A stretch of 15,092 nt of DNA, taken from RSA11 sp965652565. GTDB lineage: Bacteria > Actinomycetota > Thermoleophilia > Solirubrobacterales > 70-9. How positions within the stretch are numbered: position 1 is the first letter of the stretch; each line of letters opens with the position of its first letter. The DNA lies in NCBI GenBank assembly GCA_965652565.1, contig CBFGWL010000071.1, positions 1 to 15,092 on the forward strand. The letters run 5' to 3'. The position numbers were made by a program, and so were the translations under genes. Positions 6,808 through 13,521 of the stretch are shown one piece after another. The notes below the pieces were generated by a model that ran no database searches, was not told where the DNA came from, and was given only the letters and a program-made list of their open reading frames with translations.

Positions 6808-8454
6808 CTAGAAGAACGCGCCGCCGCGGTACTCGCCGAAGACGTCGCGCATCGCGCCGCAGACCTCGCCGATCGAGGCGTTGGCGGCAAGCGCGTCGCG
6901 GATCGGGTAGAGCAGATTGCCCTCGCCGCGGCAGACCTCGCGCAGCGCTTCGAGCTTGGCGTCGACCGCGGCCTGGTCGCGCTCCGCCTTGAAGCGCGCC
7001 AGGCGATCCTTCTGGCGCCGCTCGGCCTCGGGGTCGACGCGCAGGATGTCCACGTCGTCGACCGTGTCCGTCACGTACTTGTTGACGCCGACGACGATGT
7101 CCTGGCCGGTCCGGTAGCGCTCGTGGTAGGAGGCGGCGGACTCCTCGATCTCCTTCTGTATGAACTCCAGCGCGTTCACCGAGCCGCCCTGGCGTTCGAC
7201 CTCCTCCATGAGCTCCCACGCGCGCGTCTCGATCTCGTCCGTCAGCGACTCGATGAAGTACGAGCCCGCGAACGGGTCGACTGTGTCGGCCGCGCCCGAC
7301 TCGTGGGCGATCACCTGCTGAGTGCGCAGCGCGATCCGCGCCGAGCGCTCGGTCGGCAGGGCGAGCGCCTCGTCGAAGCCGTTCGTGTGCAGCGACTGCG
7401 TACCGCCGCAGACGGCAGCGAAGCCCTGCAGCGCGACGCGGATGATGTTGACCTCGGGCTGCTGCGCCTGGAGCGTCACCCCGCCCGTCTGCGTGTGGAA
7501 GCGGATCATCTGGGAGCGCTCCTTCGAGGCGCCGAAGCGCTCGCGCATGATCTTCGCCCACATGCGCCGGGCCGCCCGGAACTTGGCGACCTCCTGGAAG
7601 ACGTTGTTGTGGCAGTTGAAGAAGAAGGCGAGGCGTCCGGCGAACTCGTCGATCTTCAGGCCGCGGGCGAGCGCCGCCTCCGTGTAGGCGATCGCGTTCG
7701 CGAGGGTGAAGGCGACCTCCTGGACGGCCGAGCAGCCCTTCTCACGGATGTGGTAGCCGGAGATCGAGATCGTGTTCCACTTGGGAACGCGGTCGCGGCA
7801 GTACTCGAAGATGTCGGTGGTGAGCCGCATCGTCGGCTCCGGCGGGAAGATGTAGTTGCCGCGCGCGACGTACTCCTTGAGCACGTCGTTTTGCACGGTG
7901 CCGCGCAGCGCCTCGGAGGGCACGCCCTGCTCCTCGGCGACGAGTTCATAGAGCAGGAGCAGGATCGCGGCGGGCGCGTTGATCGTCATCGAGGTGGAGA
8001 CCTGGTCGAGCGGGATCTGGTCGAAGCAGATCCGCATGTCCTCGATCGTGTCGATGGGGACGCCGGTGCGGCCGACCTCGCCCTCGCAGAGCGGATCGTC
8101 GGAATCGCGGCCGAGCTGCGTCGGCAGATCGAACGCCATGGAGAGGCCCGTCGAGCCGTGCTCGATCAGGTAGCGGTAGCGCTCGTTGGTGTCCTCGGGG
8201 CTCGCGAACCCCGCGTACTGGCGCATCGTCCAGAGGCGGTCGCGGTACATCCCCTTGTGGATGCCGCGGGTGAACGGGTAGGCGCCGGGCTCGCCCAGGC
8301 GCTCCTCGAGCCCCGGGGCGACGTCGTCGGCGTCGTAGAGGCGCTTGACCTCGATGCCGGAATCGGTGAAGACGCGTTCGTCGTCGGGGCCTACGACGGG
8401 CGCGATGTAGCGATGCGCGCCGGCGTCGACCGCGATGGGCTGATCGTCGCTCAT
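6808..8454 (-). CDS. Methylmalonyl-CoA mutase, stand-alone catalytic subunit
   Basis: Catalytic TIM-barrel subunit of an adenosylcobalamin-dependent acyl-CoA mutase, interconverting methylmalonyl-CoA and succinyl-CoA. At 548 residues it has only the substrate domain; the B12-binding domain (DxHxxG) is absent, so a separate small subunit must exist elsewhere. Specificity residues can be read: Tyr80 in MRQYAGF and Arg198 in VARGNYIFPP match Tyr89 and Arg207 of the Propionibacterium enzyme, and His235 in SGYHIREKG matches His244. Isobutyryl-CoA mutases carry Phe and Gln at the first two sites, so methylmalonyl-CoA is favoured; ethylmalonyl-CoA mutase cannot be excluded from these sites alone. 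The C-terminal FGEYRGGAFF ending is typical. The ATG at 8454 is preceded by TATTCT at 6 nt. It works in the same pathway as PccB at 2601-4169. Confidence 0.93.
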   Translation of the reverse strand: MSDDQPIAVDAGAHRYIAPVVGPDDERVFTDSGIEVKRLYDADDVAPGLEERLGEPGAYPFTRGIHKGMYRDRLWTMRQYAGFASPEDTNERYRYLIEHGSTGLSMAFDLPTQLGRDSDDPLCEGEVGRTGVPIDTIEDMRICFDQIPLDQVSTSMTINAPAAILLLLYELVAEEQGVPSEALRGTVQNDVLKEYVARGNYIFPPEPTMRLTTDIFEYCRDRVPKWNTISISGYHIREKGCSAVQEVAFTLANAIAYTEAALARGLKIDEFAGRLAFFFNCHNNVFQEVAKFRAARRMWAKIMRERFGASKERSQMIRFHTQTGGVTLQAQQPEVNIIRVALQGFAAVCGGTQSLHTNGFDEALALPTERSARIALRTQQVIAHESGAADTVDPFAGSYFIESLTDEIETRAWELMEEVERQGGSVNALEFIQKEIEESAASYHERYRTGQDIVVGVNKYVTDTVDDVDILRVDPEAERRQKDRLARFKAERDQAAVDAKLEALREVCRGEGNLLYPIRDALAANASIGEVCGAMRDVFGEYRGGAFF

Positions 8455-8460
8455 GCCTGG

Positions 8461-8466
8461 AGAATA
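8461..8466 (-). promoter_or_regulatory. -10 element of the mutase gene (leaderless geometry)
   Basis: Minus-strand TATTCT, a good match to TAnnnT, ends 6 nt before the ATG at 8454. The identical hexamer precedes the UDP-xylose synthase gene. No Shine-Dalgarno sequence lies between it and the start codon, and no -35 box was recognised. Confidence 0.5.
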
Positions 8467-8503
8467 TGGGCGCGCCTTCGACGGCGCCGCAGATTGGCCC
8501 GCC

Positions 8504-8509
8504 TACCAT
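8504..8509 (+). promoter_or_regulatory. -10 element of the ATP-grasp gene (leaderless geometry)
   Basis: TACCAT ends exactly 7 nt before the ATG at 8517. It shares the 62-nt divergent gap with the mutase -10 element on the other strand. The DNA upstream is GC-rich and shows no -35 box. Confidence 0.45.
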
Positions 8510-8516
8510 CCGTTGC

Positions 8517-9404
8517 ATGCGCGTTGCGATCGCCAGCTTCCGCGGACTGCCCGAGGCGTTTCAGGACGACGAGCGCTTGGCCGCGCAGCTGCGCGGGCGC
8601 GGGGTCGACGTGCACCGCATCCCGTGGGACGACCCCGAGGCGCGCTGGGAGGACTTCGACGCCGTCGTGATCCGCTCCACCTGGGACTACGCACAGCGCC
8701 GCGACGAGTTCCTGGCGTGGGCGGAGCGGCTGGACGGGCGCCTTCACAACAGCCCGGCGGTCGTGCGCTGGAACTCGGACAAGCGCTACCTGCGCGATCT
8801 GGCCGCCGCCGGCCTGCCGGTCGTCGAGACCACGTTCGTCGAGCCCGGCGATGAGCCCCCGGAGCTCGCGGGCGAGGTCGTCGTCAAGCCGAACGTGTCC
8901 GCGGGCGCGCGCGACACCGGCCGCTTCAGCCCGGCGACCCACGACGAGGCGCTCAGGCTGATCCGCGCGATCCAGGACTCGGGGCGGGTCGCGCTCGTCC
9001 AGCCATACGAGCCGTCGGTGGAGACCCGGGGGGAGACGGCGGTGGTGTGCCTCGACGGCGAGGTGAGCCACCCCTTGCACAAGCGGGCGATCCTGCGCCC
9101 CGACGAGGTCGCGCCCGCACAGGAGGGCGCGATCGCGGCGGACGTGATGTTCGACCCGAACCTGGTGACCGCCGGCTCGGCGAGCGCTGAGGAGCTCGAG
9201 CTGGCCCAGCGCATCGTCGACCACATCAGCGCCCGCTTCGACTACGTCCCTCTCTACGCGCGGGTGGACATGATCGCCGACGGGGACGGCACGCCCATGT
9301 TGCTCGAGCTCGAAGCGCTCGAGCCCAACCTCTACCTCGACCAGGTGGAGGGCGCCGCCGAGAAGGTCGCCGACGCGATCATCCGGCGAGCGAAGCACCC
9401 CTGA
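8517..9404 (+). CDS. ATP-grasp ligase, RimK/DcsG-like
   Basis: ATP-grasp enzyme, expected to activate a carboxylate as acyl-phosphate and join it to an amine or thiol; substrates are not predictable. The 295 residues comprise an N-terminal pre-ATP-grasp domain (1-90, with IRSTWDYAQRRDEF at 52-65), then the ATP-binding fold. Lys124 in VVVKPNVSAG is the nucleotide-binding Lys of the small lobe. YEPSVETRGETAVV (164-177) is the central strand pair. RVDMIADGDG (249-258) and LELEALEPNLYL (263-274) supply the basic residue and the Glu/Asn metal ligands. The overall pattern is close to the RimK/glutathione-synthase group and to D-cycloserine ligase DcsG-like proteins; no cycloserine genes are nearby, so that function is not implied. 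The ATG at 8517 rather than an upstream ATG at 8466 is supported by the TACCAT element and by homologous starts of the MRVAIAS type. Confidence 0.88.
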   Translation: MRVAIASFRGLPEAFQDDERLAAQLRGRGVDVHRIPWDDPEARWEDFDAVVIRSTWDYAQRRDEFLAWAERLDGRLHNSPAVVRWNSDKRYLRDLAAAGLPVVETTFVEPGDEPPELAGEVVVKPNVSAGARDTGRFSPATHDEALRLIRAIQDSGRVALVQPYEPSVETRGETAVVCLDGEVSHPLHKRAILRPDEVAPAQEGAIAADVMFDPNLVTAGSASAEELELAQRIVDHISARFDYVPLYARVDMIADGDGTPMLLELEALEPNLYLDQVEGAAEKVADAIIRRAKHP

Positions 9405-9423
9405 GTCCGAACTACGCCTGGCC

Positions 9424-9448
9424 CCCGGGACCGATCCGGGTTCGGTTT
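9424..9448 (+). terminator. Possible intrinsic terminator of the ATP-grasp gene
   Basis: CCCGG (9424-9428) and CCGGG (9436-9440) form a 5-bp GC stem with a 7-nt loop, beginning 20 nt after the stop codon, and are followed by the T-rich string TTCGGTTT. The T-tract is interrupted, so termination may be partial. Confidence 0.35.
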
Positions 9449-9467
9449 GGGGTCATTCCGAAGGGCT

Positions 9468-9501
9468 CGAGTCCCCTGACTGGGGGTACGAGGGCCCCTG
9501 A
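9468..9501. repeat. Imperfect tandem repeat in a convergent intergenic region
   Basis: The motif CGAG followed by CCCCTGAC occurs twice about 21 nt apart, as CGAGTCCCCTGAC (9468-9480) and CGAGGGCCCCTGAC. A CCCC-TGACT-GGGG hairpin (9473-9485) spans the junction. It lies between the ends of the ATP-grasp gene and the glycosyltransferase operon and may help end transcription from both sides. No T-tract follows. Confidence 0.35.
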
Positions 9502-9513
9502 CGTGCCGGCGGC

Positions 9514-10767
9514 TCAGCTCCTGCGGGCGAGCGCGTCCTCGACGACCCGCGCCATCCGCTCCGCCGCGCCCGGATACGAGTAGCGCTCGCGCACCCTTGC
9601 GTCGAACGGCTCCAGCTCGCCCCGGGCGGTGCGGGCGAGCGCGGCGGCGATCGCCTCCGGATCGTCCGCGCGCACCGCCTCACCGCCCGCCTCGGCGACG
9701 ATCCGCCCGGCGTCGGTACCCGCGGCGAGCGCGAGCACCGGCGGGCCGGCGGCCAGGTACTCGAAGAGCTTGAAGTTGGCGAGCTGGCTGCGCTGCGGCT
9801 GGGCGACGAGCAAGAGCGCGTCGGCGGCGCGCTGCAGGGCGAGCGCGCGGCCGCGGTCGAGGGTGCCGACGTGGCGGACGCGCGCCGGCGCGAAGTCGGC
9901 CCCGAACAGGGCGGCCTCCTCGTCCGTGAGCGGCCCGGCGATCACCAGCTCGAGCCGCGCGGCCGCCTCGGGGTCGCGCTCGGCGAGCAGGCGCAGGCCC
10001 TCGGCGAGCGGCCGCGGGTCGCGCCCGTAGCTGCCGAACCGGCCGGTGTAGACGAGCGAGGTGCGCTCGGGGTCGAGTAGCTCGGCGACGCTCGCGGGAT
10101 CGGCGGCGTCGAGCAGCTCGGGGTCCGCGGCGTTCGTGACGAGCGCGGGGTCGGCGATGCCGCGGCCGCGCAGGTCCGCGGCCGCGGGCTCCGACACGCA
10201 CACGACGACGTCGGCGGCGCTCAGCAGGGAGCGCTCGAGGCGCTCGTCGAGGCGGCGCTGCAGGTTCGTCGGGAACGGCGGGCGCAGTGGCTCGAAGTTC
10301 CAGGCGTCGCGCACGTCCGCGACCCAGGCGGCGCCGCGACGCTGCAGGGCGCGGCCGATCGCGTGGATGGACTCGGGCGGCGAGGTGGTGATCACAGCGT
10401 CGAAGGGCTGCCGGCGATGCAGCCGCAGCGCGGCTCGCAGTGCAAACGGGGTCCAGGCCAGCGCGAGCGGCTCGGGCACGATCGCCTTGCTGAGCGGGTG
10501 TGGCTTGTTGCCGTAGGTGTCGGAGTCGTAGAGCGAGTCGATCGTCTCCGCGCCGCGCGCCCGCGCCCGCCAGAGCTGCGCGTCGGCGGTGCGGATGACG
10601 GGGACGGCCTCGTCGCCGGGCAGCTCGCCGTACGCGGAGGTCGTCAGCACGGTGACGTCGTGGCCGAGCCTGCGCAGGTACTTGGCCATGGCGGCGGGGC
10701 GGTGCGCGCCCGTGTCCGTGCACGGCGGGTAGAAGTAGGCGGCGAGCAGGATGCGGCGCGGAGCCAT
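9514..10767 (-). CDS. GT4-like glycosyltransferase
   Basis: GT-B fold glycosyltransferase, probably transferring a sugar from a nucleotide-sugar donor to a cell-surface glycan or lipid-linked acceptor at the inner membrane face. The 417 residues have an N-terminal acceptor domain opening with RRILLAAYFYPPCTDTGAHRP and a Rossmann-like C-terminal donor domain from about residue 240, including LVYTGRFGSYGRDP. The KLFEYLAAGPP segment (333-343, Glu336) corresponds to the second Glu of the EX7E donor-site motif, while the first Glu is not obvious, as is common in this branch. The ATG at 10767 shares one base with the stop of the preceding glycosyltransferase (TGATG), so translation is coupled. It is the last gene of the three-gene operon. 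Donor and acceptor are unknown. Confidence 0.88.
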   Translation of the reverse strand: MAPRRILLAAYFYPPCTDTGAHRPAAMAKYLRRLGHDVTVLTTSAYGELPGDEAVPVIRTADAQLWRARARGAETIDSLYDSDTYGNKPHPLSKAIVPEPLALAWTPFALRAALRLHRRQPFDAVITTSPPESIHAIGRALQRRGAAWVADVRDAWNFEPLRPPFPTNLQRRLDERLERSLLSAADVVVCVSEPAAADLRGRGIADPALVTNAADPELLDAADPASVAELLDPERTSLVYTGRFGSYGRDPRPLAEGLRLLAERDPEAAARLELVIAGPLTDEEAALFGADFAPARVRHVGTLDRGRALALQRAADALLLVAQPQRSQLANFKLFEYLAAGPPVLALAAGTDAGRIVAEAGGEAVRADDPEAIAAALARTARGELEPFDARVRERYSYPGAAERMARVVEDALARRS

Positions 10768-11936
10768 CAGCCCATCTTCGCCTGCCGGGCGGCGATCGCC
10801 TGCGCGTAGGCGTCGTCCATGCGCTCGAGCAGGCGCGGCCAGTTCCACTCGCGCTCGGCCTTGGCGCGACCCGCGGCGCCCATCGCGGCGCGGTCCTCGG
10901 GCGCGGCGGTGATCAGCTCGCGCAGGCGCGCGGCCACCGCCACGGCGTCCCCGCGCGGAGCGAGCAGGCCGGTCTCGCCCTCCTCGACGACCGCGCGCAC
11001 GCCCGGGTAGTCGGTCGCGACCACCGGCAGCCCGCTCGCCATCGCCTCGATCAGCACGATCCCGAACGACTCGGGCGGCTCGGTGGTGAGCAGGAAGAGG
11101 TCGCTCGCGCGCAGCACGTCGGGCAGCTCGTCGTGCGGCACCGCGCCGAGGAAGTGCACGCGCTCGCCGACCCCGCGCTCGCGCGCCCGGGAGCGGAACT
11201 CGTCGACGAGCTCGCCGCCGCCCGCGACCACGAGGTGCGCGCGCGGCTCGCCGAGCGCGGCGAGCGCATCGATCGCGACATCCACGCGCTTGAAGTGATG
11301 CGCGCGGTCGAGCGTTGCCACGAAGGCGGCGATCACCGCGTCGTCCGGGATGCCGAGCCGCTCGCGCAGGCCGCTCCTATCCGGCCCGGGCGAGAACTGT
11401 TCGGCGTCGACGCCGTTGGGCATCACGATCAACTTCTCCGGCTCGCGCTCGCCCGTGCGCCGCAGATACGAGACGGAGTTCGCGTGATCGTGGGAGAGGA
11501 CCAGCACGCGGTCGGCGGCGCGGATCAGCGCGGGCGCGACGGTGTGCTCGTAGGCCTCGAAGAGCGCGCCCCGCGGCCCCTTGCCGACGAGCCGGTTCTT
11601 GTAGTGGACGATGAGTGCTTGGCCGCGGCGCTCCCGCCTCATGCGCGCAAGCAGGGTGAGCTCGCTGCCGAAGATGAACGGGTAGTGCAGGTGGACGACG
11701 TCGAAGCCGCCGAGCGTCGCGAGCTTCGGGATGAGGGGCGCGTTGCCGATCGCGAACGCCGGCTCGATGCGGTGCACGATCGCCGCGCCGGGATCGGGGA
11801 TCGCCCCGGGCGCGGGTGCCGTGAAGACCTCAACGTGGTGCCCGCGCTCGGCCTGGCCCTTCGCGAAGCGAAAGGCGGTGTTGCCGGCCCCGCCGCGGTA
11901 CGGCGGGAACGTCGCGGTGAGGTGCGCGATGCGCAA
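10767..11936 (-). CDS. GT4-family glycosyltransferase with TTG start
   Basis: GT-B retaining glycosyltransferase of family GT4 type, 389 residues, with both domains complete. The N-terminus RIAHLTATFPPYRGGAGN (2-19) carries the glycine-rich acceptor-side loop. MPNGVD (172-177) marks the inter-domain region. The donor site shows PESFGIVLIEAMASGLPVVA (288-307), with Glu289 and Glu297 forming the EX7E motif, followed by GETGLLAP. The start is TTG at 11936, because the family always begins with a strand of the MRIAHL kind and no ATG or GTG lies in place. It follows the decarboxylase stop by 7 nt and has no Shine-Dalgarno sequence, so translation probably depends on coupling. The role is probably assembly of a surface polysaccharide or glycolipid; the sugar transferred is not known, and UDP-xylose from the upstream gene is a candidate donor or precursor. 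Confidence 0.92.
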   Translation of the reverse strand: MRIAHLTATFPPYRGGAGNTAFRFAKGQAERGHHVEVFTAPAPGAIPDPGAAIVHRIEPAFAIGNAPLIPKLATLGGFDVVHLHYPFIFGSELTLLARMRRERRGQALIVHYKNRLVGKGPRGALFEAYEHTVAPALIRAADRVLVLSHDHANSVSYLRRTGEREPEKLIVMPNGVDAEQFSPGPDRSGLRERLGIPDDAVIAAFVATLDRAHHFKRVDVAIDALAALGEPRAHLVVAGGGELVDEFRSRARERGVGERVHFLGAVPHDELPDVLRASDLFLLTTEPPESFGIVLIEAMASGLPVVATDYPGVRAVVEEGETGLLAPRGDAVAVAARLRELITAAPEDRAAMGAAGRAKAEREWNWPRLLERMDDAYAQAIAARQAKMG

Positions 11937-11943
11937 CGCGGCT

Positions 11944-12894
11944 TTAGGCCTGCGAGCCCACCAGCCGCTCGACCCCCGCCTGCTCGATCGTGCGGCGCAG
12001 GCCCTCGCGCAGGTCGATGGTCGGCTCCCAGTCCAGTAGCTCCTTCGCGCGGGTGATGTCCGGCTGGCGCACCTGCGGGTCGTCGATGGGCAGCGCCTCG
12101 AAGACGATCTCCGAGCGCGACTCGGTGACCTCGATCACGGTCTTGGCGAGCTCGAGCAGGGTGAACTCGTCGGGGTTGCCGATGTTGACGGGCACGTGCA
12201 CGTCGGACTCGGCCATCGCGATGTAGCCGCGGATCTGGTCGTCGACGTAACAGAAGCTGCGCGTCTGGCTGCCGTCGCCGAACACCGTCAGCGGCTTGTC
12301 CTGCAGCGCCTGGCGTAGGAACGTCGGGATCGCGCGCCCGTCGTGGGGCCGCATCTTGGGCCCGAACGTGTTGAAGGTCCGGACGATGCCCGTGTTGACG
12401 CCCTGCTGGCGGTGGTAGGCCATAGTGAGCGCCTCGGCGTAGCGCTTGGCCTCGTCGTACACGCCGCGCGGGCCGATCGGGTTGACGTGGCCCCAGTACT
12501 CCTCGTTCTGGGGGTGGATCTGCGGATCGCCGTATACCTCGGAGGTCGAGGCGAGCACGAACCGCGCGCGGTGGAGCTTGGCGAGCCCGAGCATGTGGTG
12601 CGTGCCGTAGGAGCCGACCTTCAGCGTGTGCAGCGGCAGGCGCAGGTAGTCGATCGGGCTCGCCGGCGAGGCCAGGTGGTAGACGAAGTCCACGGGCTCA
12701 TCCACGTACAGCGGCTCCGTGACGTCGTGCATCACGAACTTGAAGTGGTCGCTGTCGCGCACGTGCTCGATGTTCTGCAGCGAGCCGGTGTCGAGGTTGT
12801 CGACGCAGATCACGCGGTGCCCGCGCTCGATCAGGGCGTCGCAGAGGTGTGACCCGAGAAAGCCCGCTCCGCCCGTGACTAGACAAGTAGCCAT
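11944..12894 (-). CDS. UDP-glucuronate decarboxylase (UDP-xylose synthase)
   Basis: Extended short-chain dehydrogenase that oxidises and decarboxylates UDP-glucuronate to UDP-xylose using bound NAD. The 316 residues start with the Rossmann loop TGGAGFLGSH (7-16) and VDNLDTGS (31-38). The family-specific blocks are strong: YHLASPASPIDYLRLP (72-87), TLKVGSYGTHHMLGLAK (90-106) and ASTSEVYGDPQIHPQNEEYW (115-134), with the catalytic Thr/Ser/Glu at 117-119. YDEAKR follows, with catalytic Tyr146 and Lys150. Most relatives read YDEGKR, a mild difference. The ATG at 12894 is preceded by TATTCT at 7 nt, which rules out the longer upstream reading from 12936. It heads the operon with two glycosyltransferases, suggesting that xylose, or a sugar derived from it, enters a surface glycan. 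Confidence 0.94.
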   Translation of the reverse strand: MATCLVTGGAGFLGSHLCDALIERGHRVICVDNLDTGSLQNIEHVRDSDHFKFVMHDVTEPLYVDEPVDFVYHLASPASPIDYLRLPLHTLKVGSYGTHHMLGLAKLHRARFVLASTSEVYGDPQIHPQNEEYWGHVNPIGPRGVYDEAKRYAEALTMAYHRQQGVNTGIVRTFNTFGPKMRPHDGRAIPTFLRQALQDKPLTVFGDGSQTRSFCYVDDQIRGYIAMAESDVHVPVNIGNPDEFTLLELAKTVIEVTESRSEIVFEALPIDDPQVRQPDITRAKELLDWEPTIDLREGLRRTIEQAGVERLVGSQA

Positions 12895-12901
12895 CGGCGC
12901 C

Positions 12902-12907
12902 AGAATA
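12902..12907 (-). promoter_or_regulatory. -10 element of the decarboxylase-glycosyltransferase operon (leaderless geometry)
   Basis: Minus-strand TATTCT ends exactly 7 nt before the ATG at 12894, placing the predicted transcription start at the start codon. It is the same hexamer as before the mutase gene. No -35 box is evident. Confidence 0.5.
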
Positions 12908-13006
12908 CCTGTGGATTGCCCCTGCGCCGGCGCCATACGTCAGAAACGTCGGCGGCGGGAGCGTTCTTGCGGGGCGCGACGTGGCCGTTCGGGGTTCCCC
13001 GTACAC

Positions 13007-13513
13007 GTGGACGACGAGTTGGCTCGGCGGCGGCGCGCGATGGCGCTTTTGGAATCGCACGGCGCGTCGTTTCGCCGCACCGCGCGGCGGTTTTCCCTGT
13101 GCCTCGACGATGCCGAGGACGCGTTGCAGCGCGCCACCCTGATCCTGCTGACGAAGGCGCCGCCGCACCCGCCGGCCCGCCTGGTCGCCTGGATGCACCT
13201 CGTCACCCGCCGTGAGGCGCTCGCCGTGCGCCGCGAGCGCGAGCGGCTGCTGGCCGCCGAGCCCTCGGAGCTGATGGCGAGCCCGGCGCTGTGTCCCGCG
13301 GAGCAAACCGAGCGCCGCGAGGCCGCCCGCGAGCGCGCCCGCGCCCTTCATCGCCTCAAGCCCGCGGAGCAGCGCGCGCTCGTCCTGCTGGGACAGGGCT
13401 ACTCCTACGCCGAGATCTGCGCGCTCACCGGATGGACCTATACGAAGGTGAACCGCTCGCTGGCGGAGGGGCGCGCGCGGCTGCGCGAGCTGGGCGCGCT
13501 GGCGCCGCGCTGA
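13007..13513 (+). CDS. ECF-like sigma-70 family factor
   Basis: RNA polymerase sigma factor with only regions 2 and 4, of the extracytoplasmic-function type; 168 residues from GTG at 13007. Region 2 includes RRTARRFSLCLDDAEDALQR (23-42), the core-binding helix pair, followed by LVAWMHLVTRREALAVRR (59-76). A linker of about 35 residues (80-115) leads to region 4, LKPAEQRALVLLGQGYSYAEICALTGWTYTKVNRSLAEGRARLREL (117-162), with a helix-turn-helix at GYSYAEICALTGWTYTKVNR. No anti-sigma gene adjoins it. The start is uncertain: an ATG at 13040 would lose 11 residues, and no ribosome binding site or -10 element is visible. It is divergent from the decarboxylase operon across 112 nt and ends 8 nt from the convergent glycosidase gene. 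Its targets are unknown; envelope genes nearby are candidates. Confidence 0.84.
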   Translation: MDDELARRRRAMALLESHGASFRRTARRFSLCLDDAEDALQRATLILLTKAPPHPPARLVAWMHLVTRREALAVRRERERLLAAEPSELMASPALCPAEQTERREAARERARALHRLKPAEQRALVLLGQGYSYAEICALTGWTYTKVNRSLAEGRARLRELGALAPR

Positions 13514-13521
13514 TGCGGGGC

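Noticed and set aside
6217..8670. Plus-strand open frame of 817 codons across the hydrolase and opposite the mutase
   Set aside because: It runs through the hydrolase in the wrong frame and is antisense to the mutase; composition is typical of a shadow frame.
8517..9404. Assignment of the ATP-grasp gene to cycloserine biosynthesis
   Set aside because: Only a general family resemblance to DcsG; none of the other cycloserine pathway genes is in the window.
9436..9490. T-arm-like pattern GGG-CTCGAGT-CCC resembling part of a tRNA
   Set aside because: No anticodon arm, D-arm or acceptor stem can be folded around it on either strand, and the loop lacks the conserved TTC; it is better described as part of the local repeat.
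12719..13006. Upstream extension of the sigma-factor frame to 12719
   Set aside because: It would run through the start of the decarboxylase gene and its promoter; the sigma region 2 pattern begins only after 13007.
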